Assembly: GCF_003268675.1 (NCBI RefSeq)
Contig: NZ_CP029378.1
Span: 5,332,001 to 5,396,000 of the forward strand
Source of the DNA: Streptomyces bacillaris
GTDB taxonomy: Bacteria; Actinomycetota; Actinomycetes; Streptomycetales; Streptomycetaceae
Reading direction: 5' to 3'
DNA length: 64,000 nt
Both the position numbers and the translations under genes were made by a program. The notes under the pieces were generated by a model, which saw only the letters and a list, made by a program, of their open reading frames with translations, made no database searches and was not told the DNA's origin. Positions 33,785-41,246 of the stretch are shown piece after piece. Positions within the stretch are counted from its first letter, which is position 1. Every line of letters begins with the position of its first letter.

Positions 33785-34501
33785 TCACCCCCGCAGCTCC
33801 TCCAGCCGAGCCAGCGCATCGCGGGCCAAGGCCTTCTCCTCGGCGGTGAGTTGAACCGCTTCCGCCGTCTCCAGCCACCCCCGAGCCCCCTCCGCGTCTC
33901 CCAGCCGTTGCGCGAGGTCTCCACGCAGCACCAGCAGTTGCAACCGCTGCACCTGAGTCGGCTGTTCCTCCTTCAGGTCCAGTACCCGGTCGATGATCCT
34001 GGCGGCCCCCGGGAAGTCCTGCTTCGAGTCAGCGAAGAGGTCCGCCATGTGCAAGGCGCGGGCGAAGACGTCCTTCGGTGCCGCGTCGGCCGGGCCCTCC
34101 GGGCTGTCGTCGTCGATCGTCTGGCCGACCCGGATCGTGTTGCCCGTCGGGTCGGTCGCCAGGAACTGCCGTGCCCCGTATGACATGTCCTTCAGCGGGC
34201 CGATACGCGGCAGCCCGCGCGTGGGAACGCGCCCATACGTCGTCTTCAGGCCCGACCGGAACGCGGCGTACAGGCCGTCCACGTCCTCCGTGAGCACGTA
34301 GCAGCTGGCGTGCGAGGTGCTGGGGTCGTAGTCCTTGAGGCCGTACAGCTGGATCTCGACGGCCCCGCGCTCGACCACCGCGTACGCGTACGGGCTCTTC
34401 TGCAAGTGCGTTGTCTCGAAGCCCAGGGCCGCGTAGAAGTCGACCACGGACTGGAGCAGTTCCGTGCGGCAGGGCAGCAGAGGGATGGTCTTCTCGGTCA
34501 T
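33785..34501 (-). CDS. VOC (glyoxalase/bleomycin-resistance-like) protein with helical extension
   Basis: A 238-residue protein. Residues 1-125 form a VOC fold (PLLPCRTELLQSVVDFYAAL, ATDPTGNTIRVGQ), with the paired beta-alpha-beta-beta-beta modules expected for a dioxygenase or resistance protein. Residues ~130-238 are an added TPR-like helical region (AARIIDRVLDLKEEQPTQVQ). The ATG at 34501 was chosen; an upstream TTG adds only six residues. The metal ligands are not obvious, so it may bind rather than catalyse. Confidence 0.8.
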   Translation of the reverse strand: MTEKTIPLLPCRTELLQSVVDFYAALGFETTHLQKSPYAYAVVERGAVEIQLYGLKDYDPSTSHASCYVLTEDVDGLYAAFRSGLKTTYGRVPTRGLPRIGPLKDMSYGARQFLATDPTGNTIRVGQTIDDDSPEGPADAAPKDVFARALHMADLFADSKQDFPGAARIIDRVLDLKEEQPTQVQRLQLLVLRGDLAQRLGDAEGARGWLETAEAVQLTAEEKALARDALARLEELRG

Positions 34502-34551
34502 GGCCTTGAAGGTAGTCAAATTTGATTACGTGGGCAATGGGGTATGACAAG

Positions 34552-34583
34552 GGCCCCGTCAGGTCGATGACCGTGACGGGGCC
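34552..34583 (-). terminator. Terminator downstream of the XRE/DUF397 genes
   Basis: GGCCCCGTCA (34552-34561) pairs with TGACGGGGCC (34574-34583), with GGTC/GACC continuing the stem inside. It lies 32 bases past the DUF397 stop on the minus strand. Confidence 0.7.
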
Positions 34584-34614
34584 GCTGGGCAGTCGTCGTA
34601 GGTAAGGCGGAAGG

Positions 34615-34836
34615 TCAGGCGGAGAGTTCGCCGCGCTTGACGGCCATGACGAACCCGGACCACCCCTGGGGCGAGAAGGTCAGCGTGGGGCCGGTGGGCG
34701 TCTTGCTGTCGCGTACGGGGACGGAGGCGTGGCCGTCCGCGACCTCCAGGCAATCGCCGTTGGCCCCACCGCTGTAGCTGGACTTGCGCCATCCGGTCAG
34801 GGCCGCGACGTCAGTGGTGGGCTCGGTGATGTGCAT
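34615..34836 (-). CDS. DUF397 domain protein
   Basis: A 73-residue protein with the DUF397 signatures GWRKSSYSGGANGDCLEVA, VPVRDSKTP and FSPQGWSGFVMAVKRGEL. Its start lies 26 bases inside the upstream XRE gene, so the two are translationally coupled. In Streptomyces, DUF397 proteins work with XRE-DUF5753 partners (WhiJ-like systems affecting development and antibiotic production). It probably modulates the partner's DNA binding. Confidence 0.92.
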   Translation of the reverse strand: MHITEPTTDVAALTGWRKSSYSGGANGDCLEVADGHASVPVRDSKTPTGPTLTFSPQGWSGFVMAVKRGELSA

Positions 34837-35647
34837 GTTCGTGCTCCTCCGCGATGCTTCTGACGAGCGCCACCGACTTTTGCCGCGAGGCCGCGTCACT
34901 CAGGGCGAGAGTGTAGGAGGTGTGGCAGGCGTCAACCAGCGCTGGATCGTCCACCAAGCGCCCGTTGTGAAGCCCTTCGATGTATGCCAGCGGGGCGGCG
35001 TCGGCGAAGGTCAACAGATAGAGCATGCCCTCCAGGAGTGCATGTGCTCCGGATGCGAGGGGCAGCACATGCAGTCGTACGCGACCGGCATCGGCCATGT
35101 CCGCTACCTTGTGCAGCTGCTCGGCCATCACCTGTGGCCCCCCGACTCGACGCCTGAGTGCCGCCTCGTCGAGGAGGATCCAAGTTACGGGCGCTGAAGG
35201 CTTTTCGAGCAGCATGGCCCGTTTGGCGCGGCTGACAACGAGCTCGTCAAGCTCCTCCGCGCAGTAATTCGGGCGGTATGCCTCGAACACGGCTCGTGAG
35301 TACGCCTTGGTCTGCAGAAGGCCCGGGATGAGCGAACCGCCGTAGTGACGGATCTCCGTGACTTCCTGCTCCAGCTCCGCCACCACACCGAAGTAGTGGG
35401 CGAACGCCGGGTCCAAGTCCTCCAGCCACCGCTCGAAGAACCCGTCCGTCCCCAGCGCCTGGTCGATCCGCCGCGCGTCATCCGGGCTTGGCAGCCGCCG
35501 CCCCGCCTCGTAGTGGCTGATGAGCGTCGGTGAACAGACCACCTCCCTCGCCAGTGCCTCCTGCGTCAATCCGGCCGCCATGCGGCGCAGCTTCAGCTCC
35601 TCGCCGTACTTCTCCCGTGCCGTACGCGGCCTTCCGTCCGCCTTCAT
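34811..35647 (-). CDS. XRE helix-turn-helix protein with DUF5753 domain (WhiJ-like)
   Basis: A 278-residue regulator. The N-terminal HTH (GEELKLRRMAAGLTQEALAR, TLISHYEAGRRLPS) is followed by a DUF5753 region (YGGSLIPGLLQTKAYSRAVF, VTWILLDEAALRRRVGG, LHVLPLASGAHALLEG). The ATG at 35647 matches the usual start; longer frames run into the divergent region. It overlaps the DUF397 gene, forming the standard two-gene module found in many paralogous copies in streptomycetes. It likely represses a local promoter. Confidence 0.92.
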   Translation of the reverse strand: MKADGRPRTAREKYGEELKLRRMAAGLTQEALAREVVCSPTLISHYEAGRRLPSPDDARRIDQALGTDGFFERWLEDLDPAFAHYFGVVAELEQEVTEIRHYGGSLIPGLLQTKAYSRAVFEAYRPNYCAEELDELVVSRAKRAMLLEKPSAPVTWILLDEAALRRRVGGPQVMAEQLHKVADMADAGRVRLHVLPLASGAHALLEGMLYLLTFADAAPLAYIEGLHNGRLVDDPALVDACHTSYTLALSDAASRQKSVALVRSIAEEHEHAHHRAHH

Positions 35648-35801
35648 GCGCGCCCAACTCCTCGATCTGACCGGCGTTCTGTCATGCCCGACCCCCTGGA
35701 AGCGTAGCCACTCCCGACCCCACTCTGTGATGGGTTCGCTACGGAAAGAAGCGGCGCCCATTCGCCCTCGAAGCACGCTCGAAGCAAGAGAGAAGGCCCC
35801 C

Positions 35802-35888
35802 ATGAACCACCCCGTCGCCTCGCCCTCCACCCCGTTGCCGCCCTCCCCGAGTCCGTGCTCCACACCCGGAAGCGAGGTCCGCGCATGA
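35802..35888 (+). CDS. 28-aa Pro/Ser-rich mini-protein
   Basis: A 28-residue ORF with AGAAGG before its ATG and a stop overlapping the next ATG (ATGA). The product is a Pro/Ser-rich MNHPVASPSTPLPPSP plus a short tail. Coupling suggests it is translated, perhaps only as a leader for the downstream gene. Two CTCGAAGCA repeats 11 bases apart lie just upstream (35767, 35778). Confidence 0.45.
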   Translation: MNHPVASPSTPLPPSPSPCSTPGSEVRA

Positions 35889-36232
35889 GGGTCATGGGTG
35901 GGCAGAGCAGCGCCAGCGCCCCCGCGCGGTTGTTGCCGTGGACGGGTACGGGTGGGAGGCCCTGCTATCTCGTCGGGAGCGGCACCGGGTACGTGGCGCG
36001 GAGGGCCGACGAGGTGGAGGAGATCCAGCTCGACATGGCGTACGAGCTGCTCGGGCACGCCGAAGGGCTCCTGGCCGGGACCGATGCCACCGCGCCGCAA
36101 CTCCACTTCCTCGCCAGCCGGCTGAGCGAGTCCCTGGAGCAGGTCCAGCGGATCGCGGAGAGTCGGGGGTCCCGGTTGGAGGCCGCGCTTGCGGAAGCGC
36201 GGCCTCACCTGAACAGCGACACCAGCCCGTAG
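35885..36232 (+). CDS. Hypothetical protein of the WhiJ-like neighbourhood, 115 aa
   Basis: A 115-residue protein with a hydrophilic N-terminus, then PCYLVGSGTGYVARRADEVE and two amphipathic helices (DMAYELLGHAEGLLAG, LHFLASRLSESLEQVQRI). Similar short proteins are common next to XRE/DUF397 pairs in streptomycetes. It starts in an ATGA overlap with the mini-ORF; an ATG nine bases later is an alternative. Its 3' end overlaps the convergent DUF6584 gene by 28 bases. No function known. Confidence 0.7.
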   Translation: MRVMGGQSSASAPARLLPWTGTGGRPCYLVGSGTGYVARRADEVEEIQLDMAYELLGHAEGLLAGTDATAPQLHFLASRLSESLEQVQRIAESRGSRLEAALAEARPHLNSDTSP

Positions 36233-36711
36233 ATCCAGATGCCCAGGAACACGATCGCGAAGAGCAGGCACCCGCCGGCCGTCAGGACGTCCGACAGCCG
36301 GCTGCTCTCCCCGATGTCCCCCTTCACCTTCGCCAGGCTTTCCCACGTCACCGGGCGCCCGAGGGTGTCCGAGGCGGCCTCCCGTACGGCGGCCAGTTGA
36401 CGAGCGGCGAACGGTGTCGGAGCCGCCGACTCCGGGCCGCGCCAGGCGACCGCGCGCATCCGGCGTACGGCGTTCGCGTACCGCTCCTCGAAGGCCGCCG
36501 TCTCCTCCGGGGAGCGGTCCTCCTCCAGGTACATCCACCGGCCCGCCTCCGCCGGGTCCCCGTACAGGCGGTAGACCTCGGCCAGGCGGCGCCGGGGTGC
36601 CGGTTCGTGCGGGTAGGAGGAGACCAGTCCGCGCAGGCGCTGCCTCGCCACCGGTATGCGTCCGGAGGCGAGGTCCGCGTCCACGCGGGCCAGGGTGTCG
36701 TTCAGTGCCAT
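36205..36711 (-). CDS. DUF6584-like membrane-anchored protein
   Basis: A 168-residue protein. Residues 1-75 are TPR-like (LARVDADLASGRIPVARQRL, RRRLAEVYRLYGDPAEAGRW). A central basic region follows, and a C-terminal transmembrane segment (LLFAIVFLGIWIYGLVSLF) anchors it. It resembles DUF6584 proteins. Tail-anchored with a cytoplasmic N-domain is the likely topology. Role unknown. Confidence 0.75.
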   Translation of the reverse strand: MALNDTLARVDADLASGRIPVARQRLRGLVSSYPHEPAPRRRLAEVYRLYGDPAEAGRWMYLEEDRSPEETAAFEERYANAVRRMRAVAWRGPESAAPTPFAARQLAAVREAASDTLGRPVTWESLAKVKGDIGESSRLSDVLTAGGCLLFAIVFLGIWIYGLVSLFR

Positions 36712-36838
36712 GCGCTCATCATGGGGGCGGGGGAGGGGCGTGTACGAGTGAGTTGTCGACCAGGTCGGCCGTTCCCCGTCCCACCCCCGGGGCCGGGCCG
36801 CGAACCGCGTTGTCAGTGGCGGGCGGTAGCGTCGGGTC

Positions 36839-39064
36839 ATGTCCAACATGGCCGTCGTCGAAGGGGTCCTGGAGAGGATCACGTACGCCAACGAGGAGAA
36901 CGGGTACACGGTCGCCCGCGTCGACACCGGGCGCGGGGCCGGGGATCTGCTCACGGTGGTCGGTGCGCTGCTCGGGGCGCAGGTCGGTGAGTCGCTGCGG
37001 ATGGAGGGCCGTTGGGGCTCGCACTCCCAGTACGGCAAGCAGTTCACCGTCGAGAACTACACCACCGTCCTGCCCGCCACGATCCAGGGCATCCGCCGCT
37101 ATCTCGGCTCCGGGCTGATCAAGGGCATCGGGCCGGTCATGGCCGACCGGATCACCACCCATTTCGGCGTTGACACCCTCGACATCATCGAGAACGCACC
37201 GAAGCGGCTCGTCGAGGTCCCCGGCCTCGGCCCCAAGCGCACGAAGATGATCGCGGCGGCCTGGGAGGAGCAGAAGGCCATCAAGGAGGTCATGGTCTTC
37301 CTCCAGGGCGTCGGCGTCTCCACCTCCATCGCCGTGCGCATCTACAAGAAGTACGAGGACGCCTCGATCTCCGTCGTGAGGAACCAGCCCTACCGGCTGG
37401 CCGCCGACGTCTGGGGCATCGGCTTCCTCACCGCCGACAAGATCGCCCAGGCGGTCGGCATCCCGCACGACAGCCCCGAGCGGGTCAAGGCCGGTCTGCA
37501 GTACGCCCTCTCCCAGTCCTCCGACCAGGGGCACTGCTTCCTCCCGGAGGAGCGGCTCATCGCGGACGGGGTCAAGCTCCTCCAGGTCGACACCGGGCTG
37601 GTCATCGAGTGCCTGGCCGAGCTGGCCGCCGATCCGGAGGGTGTCGTACGGGAGAAGGTGCCGTCGCCGGAGGGGGGTGAGCCGATCACCGCTGTCTACC
37701 TCGTGCCCTTCCACCGGGCCGAGCTGTCCCTCGCCGGGCAGGTGCGGCGGCTGCTGCGGACCGATGAGGACCGGATGCCCGCCTTCCAGGACGTGGACTG
37801 GGAGAAGGCGCTGGCCTGGCTCGCCACCCGTACGGGAGCCGATCTCGCGCCCGAACAGGAGGAGGCCGTACGGCTCGCGCTCAGCCGGAAGGTGGCCGTC
37901 CTGACCGGCGGGCCCGGCTGCGGGAAGTCCTTCACCGTCCGGTCCATCGTCGAGCTGGCCCGGGCGAAGAAGGCCAAGGTGGTGCTCGCCGCTCCCACCG
38001 GGCGCGCAGCCAAACGCCTCTCCGAGCTGACCGGAGCCGAGGCGTCCACCGTGCACCGGCTGCTGGAGCTGAAGCCGGGCGGGGACGCGGCGTACGACCG
38101 GGACCGGCCGCTCGACGCCGATCTGGTCGTCGTCGACGAGGCCTCCATGCTCGATCTGCTCCTCGCCAACAAGCTCGTGAAGGCGGTGGCACCCGGTGCC
38201 CACCTCCTCCTCGTGGGCGATGTCGACCAGCTGCCCTCGGTCGGGGCCGGGGAGGTGCTGAGCGATCTGCTCGCGGAGGGCAGCCCGGTGCCCGCCGTCC
38301 GGCTGACCCGGATCTTCCGGCAGGCCCAGCAGTCGGGCGTCGTGACCAACGCCCACCGCATCAACGCCGGACAGCCGCCCCTCACCCAGGGGCTGAACGA
38401 CTTCTTCCTCTTCGTGGAGGACGAGACGGCGGACGCGGGCAAGCTGGCGGTGGACGTGGCGGCCCGCCGTATTCCGGCCAAGTTCGGCCTCGACCCGCGC
38501 CGTGACGTGCAGGTCCTCGCCCCGATGCACCGGGGGCCGGCGGGCGCGGGCGAGCTGAACGGGCTGCTCCAGCAGTCCATCACCCCCGGCCGCCCCGACC
38601 TCCCCGAGAAGCGGTTCGGCGGCCGAGTCTTCCGGGTCGGCGACAAGGTCACCCAGATCCGTAACAACTACGACAAGGGCGAGAACGGCGTCTTCAACGG
38701 CACGGTCGGCGTCGTCACCGGCCTCGACCTGGACGAACAGCGGCTCACCGTCCGCACCGACGAGGACGAGGAGATCCCCTACGACTTCGACGAGCTGGAC
38801 GAGCTGGCCCACGCCTACGCCATGACCATCCACCGCTCCCAGGGCAGCGAGTACCCGGCGGTCGTCATCCCCGTCACCAACAGTGCCTGGATGATGCTCC
38901 AGCGCAACCTCCTCTACACCGCCGTGACCCGCGCGAAGAAGCTCGTGGTGCTGGTCGGGTCCCGTAAGGCGATCGGTCAGGCCGTCCGCACGGTTTCCGC
39001 AGGCAGACGCTGTACGGCACTGGATTTCCGGCTCCGTGGCGGCTCGGGAGAAGACTTCGCGTGA
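36839..39064 (+). CDS. recD2: RecD2-like ATP-dependent DNA helicase (SF1)
   Basis: A 741-residue helicase. The N-terminal OB-like and helix-hairpin-helix region (KRLVEVPGLGPKRTKMI) is followed by an SF1B core: Walker A LTGGPGCGKSFTVRSI (~residue 358), Walker B-like DLVVVDEASMLD, the motif III region LVGDVDQLPSVGAGE, and the C-terminal YAMTIHRSQGSEYPAVVIP. This matches stand-alone RecD2, a 5'-3' helicase linked to DNA repair, rather than RecD of RecBCD. The ATG at 36839 has no strong ribosome site. It is monocistronic by appearance. Confidence 0.93.
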   Translation: MSNMAVVEGVLERITYANEENGYTVARVDTGRGAGDLLTVVGALLGAQVGESLRMEGRWGSHSQYGKQFTVENYTTVLPATIQGIRRYLGSGLIKGIGPVMADRITTHFGVDTLDIIENAPKRLVEVPGLGPKRTKMIAAAWEEQKAIKEVMVFLQGVGVSTSIAVRIYKKYEDASISVVRNQPYRLAADVWGIGFLTADKIAQAVGIPHDSPERVKAGLQYALSQSSDQGHCFLPEERLIADGVKLLQVDTGLVIECLAELAADPEGVVREKVPSPEGGEPITAVYLVPFHRAELSLAGQVRRLLRTDEDRMPAFQDVDWEKALAWLATRTGADLAPEQEEAVRLALSRKVAVLTGGPGCGKSFTVRSIVELARAKKAKVVLAAPTGRAAKRLSELTGAEASTVHRLLELKPGGDAAYDRDRPLDADLVVVDEASMLDLLLANKLVKAVAPGAHLLLVGDVDQLPSVGAGEVLSDLLAEGSPVPAVRLTRIFRQAQQSGVVTNAHRINAGQPPLTQGLNDFFLFVEDETADAGKLAVDVAARRIPAKFGLDPRRDVQVLAPMHRGPAGAGELNGLLQQSITPGRPDLPEKRFGGRVFRVGDKVTQIRNNYDKGENGVFNGTVGVVTGLDLDEQRLTVRTDEDEEIPYDFDELDELAHAYAMTIHRSQGSEYPAVVIPVTNSAWMMLQRNLLYTAVTRAKKLVVLVGSRKAIGQAVRTVSAGRRCTALDFRLRGGSGEDFA

Positions 39065-39141
39065 CCTCTGCACAAAAATGATCGATCAAATCGGTGGCAA
39101 ACATCACGGAGGTCTTCCGGAACCGCAGTCAAGGGGGCAGG

Positions 39142-39270
39142 ATGAGTAAGTTGGCGGCACTCAGTGCCGTCAGTAGGTCCAATGGACGACCCCGAGTGCA
39201 CTCTCCTGAGCCGAATGGGGGAGGGTGGAGACAGTCAGGGCACCTCGAAGAAGAGGCACTACGTCGGTGA
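39142..39270 (+). CDS. Possible 42-aa leader ORF before citrate synthase
   Basis: A 42-codon ORF starts at an ATG preceded by AAGGGGGCAGG and ends 8 bases before the citrate synthase GTG. The product (MSKLAALSAVSRSNGRPRVH and a polar tail) matches nothing I know. Its ribosome site is good, so translation is possible and could influence citA. A perfect palindrome TGATCGATCA lies upstream at 39079-39088. Confidence 0.35.
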   Translation: MSKLAALSAVSRSNGRPRVHSPEPNGGGWRQSGHLEEEALRR

Positions 39271-39278
39271 GGGATGAC

Positions 39279-40568
39279 GTGAGCGACAACTCTGTAGTAC
39301 TGCGGTACGGCGATGACGAGTACACCTACCCGGTGATCGACAGCACCGTCGGCGACAAGGGCTTCGACATCGGGAAGCTCCGGGCCAATACGGGCCTGGT
39401 CACGCTGGACAGCGGATACGGCAACACCGCCGCCTATAAATCCGCCATCACGTACCTCGACGGTGAGCAGGGCATTCTGCGCTACCGCGGATACCCGATC
39501 GAGCAGCTCGCCGAGCGCTCGTCGTTCCTCGAGGTCGCGTACACGCTGATCAACGGCGACCTCCCCAAGGTCGACGAGCTGGCGGACTTCAAGAACGAGA
39601 TCACCCAGCACACGCTGCTGCACGAGGACGTCAAGCGGTTCTTCGACGGCTTCCCGCGCGACGCCCACCCGATGGCCATGCTGTCCTCGGTCGTCAGCGC
39701 GCTGTCCACGTTCTACCAGGACAGCCACAACCCGTTCGACGAGAAGCAGCGCCACCTCTCCACGATCCGGCTGCTGGCGAAGCTGCCGACGATCGCGGCG
39801 TACGCGTACAAGAAGTCGATCGGCCACCCCTTCGTCTACCCGCGCAACGACCTCGGGTACGTCGAGAACTTCCTGCGCATGACCTTCTCGGTCCCCGCCC
39901 AGGAGTACGAGCTGGACCCGGTCGTCGTCTCGGCGCTGGACAAGCTGCTCATCCTGCACGCGGACCACGAGCAGAACTGTTCGACCTCCACCGTGCGCCT
40001 GGTCGGCTCCTCGCAGGCGAACATGTTCGCCTCGATCTCCGCCGGCATCTCGGCCCTCTGGGGCCCGCTGCACGGTGGCGCCAACCAGTCGGTGCTGGAG
40101 ATGCTGGAAGGCATCCAGGCCAACGGCGGCGATGTCGACTCCTTCATCCGCAAGGTGAAGAACAAGGAGGACGGCGTCCGCCTGATGGGCTTCGGCCACC
40201 GGGTGTACAAGTCCTTCGACCCGCGCGCCAAGATCATCAAGGCCGCCGCCCACGACGTGCTGTCCGCGCTCGGCAAGTCCGACGAGCTGCTCGACATCGC
40301 GCTCAAGCTGGAGGAGCACGCGCTCTCCGACGAGTACTTCGTCTCGCGCAACCTCTACCCCAACGTGGACTTCTACACCGGTCTGATCTACCGGGCCATG
40401 GGCTTCCCGACCGAGATGTTCACCGTGCTCTTCGCGCTCGGCCGCCTCCCGGGCTGGATCGCCCAGTGGCACGAGATGATCAAGGAGCCGGGTTCGCGCA
40501 TCGGCCGCCCGCGCCAGATCTACACGGGTGAGGTCCTCCGCGACTTCGTCCCGGTCGAGGGCCGCTGA
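39279..40568 (+). CDS. citA: Citrate synthase
   Basis: A 429-residue hexameric-type citrate synthase condensing acetyl-CoA with oxaloacetate at entry to the TCA cycle. Catalytic elements visible are HADHEQNCSTSTVRLVGSS (His), LWGPLHGGANQSVLEML (His) and the later SRNLYPNVDFYTGLIYRAMG (Asp). The GTG at 39279 is preceded by GAGGG and gives the length usual for streptomycete citrate synthases. It appears monocistronic; no terminator was pinned down. Confidence 0.97.
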   Translation: MSDNSVVLRYGDDEYTYPVIDSTVGDKGFDIGKLRANTGLVTLDSGYGNTAAYKSAITYLDGEQGILRYRGYPIEQLAERSSFLEVAYTLINGDLPKVDELADFKNEITQHTLLHEDVKRFFDGFPRDAHPMAMLSSVVSALSTFYQDSHNPFDEKQRHLSTIRLLAKLPTIAAYAYKKSIGHPFVYPRNDLGYVENFLRMTFSVPAQEYELDPVVVSALDKLLILHADHEQNCSTSTVRLVGSSQANMFASISAGISALWGPLHGGANQSVLEMLEGIQANGGDVDSFIRKVKNKEDGVRLMGFGHRVYKSFDPRAKIIKAAAHDVLSALGKSDELLDIALKLEEHALSDEYFVSRNLYPNVDFYTGLIYRAMGFPTEMFTVLFALGRLPGWIAQWHEMIKEPGSRIGRPRQIYTGEVLRDFVPVEGR

Positions 40569-41246
40569 GCCGGGTCCCGTACCCGTTACGCGTACGCGTA
40601 CGACCCGTACGCGTACGACCTGCACCACCGCATCACCGCACTGCCGGGTTTCCGCACCACCCTGTCGTGCCCGGCCTCTTCGGCCGACTGCCTTCGCCCC
40701 GCGTACCGCGCTTCGCACAGAGCGCGGTGTCCGGGGCGATTCGGCGTTCTGGGGCTCTTCTTGGGGGTGTCGGCAGGGCGGGGCTTACGGCTACAGATAC
40801 GGCTTACGGGGCGCCTGTAGGGCCACCAGGGGGCCATGGGCGTCTGTAGCGCCCGCGGGACCAACTGGGGCCTGCCCGGCGGCCGTGGGCGGCTCAGGCG
40901 GGCCTGAACGCGAGAAACGCCCCGCCGCCGATCCCCCCACGGGTCGACGGTCAGGGCGCTTCCCATATCCCGGAGCGGATTCCCCCCACGGGATCCGGCC
41001 GGGCGTCTCTGCGGGGAGCCGAAGCTCCCGTTGTTGTGCTGCGGTCTGCCGGGGTACGTACGCACGGGAGGGCCGCTCAAAGCTCCCCGGTGCACGTGCC
41101 CCGGCTCAACGCTTGCCACGGGAGCGTCCCCCAAGACACTCCCACTCGGACGTCCCCCAAGACATCCTTGGCATCGCACTCTAAGACTCATGAACCCACC
41201 GGATGGTTACCCTGAAGCCGGTGTGATCTAAATCTCTTTGTGGAAG
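40569..41246. other. 678-base non-coding gap between citA and copA
   Basis: No ORF with a credible ribosome site was seen. The region holds an exact 15-bp tandem duplication (CGTACGCGTACGACC at 40592-40606 and 40607-40621). It also has a 14-bp direct repeat CGTCCCCCAAGACA (41125-41138 and 41151-41164). It lies between convergent genes, so termination signals or an RNA could be present, but none is clear. Confidence 0.6.

Noticed and set aside
35938..36990. 350-codon plus-strand ORF over the DUF6584 gene
   Set aside because: Alternate-frame and antisense shadow; the DUF6584 gene has a proper membrane helix and helical repeats.
40528..41230. Plus-strand ORFs in the citA-copA gap
   Set aside because: Products are Arg/Pro/Gly-rich and derive from the CGTACG tandem repeats; no ribosome site or domain.
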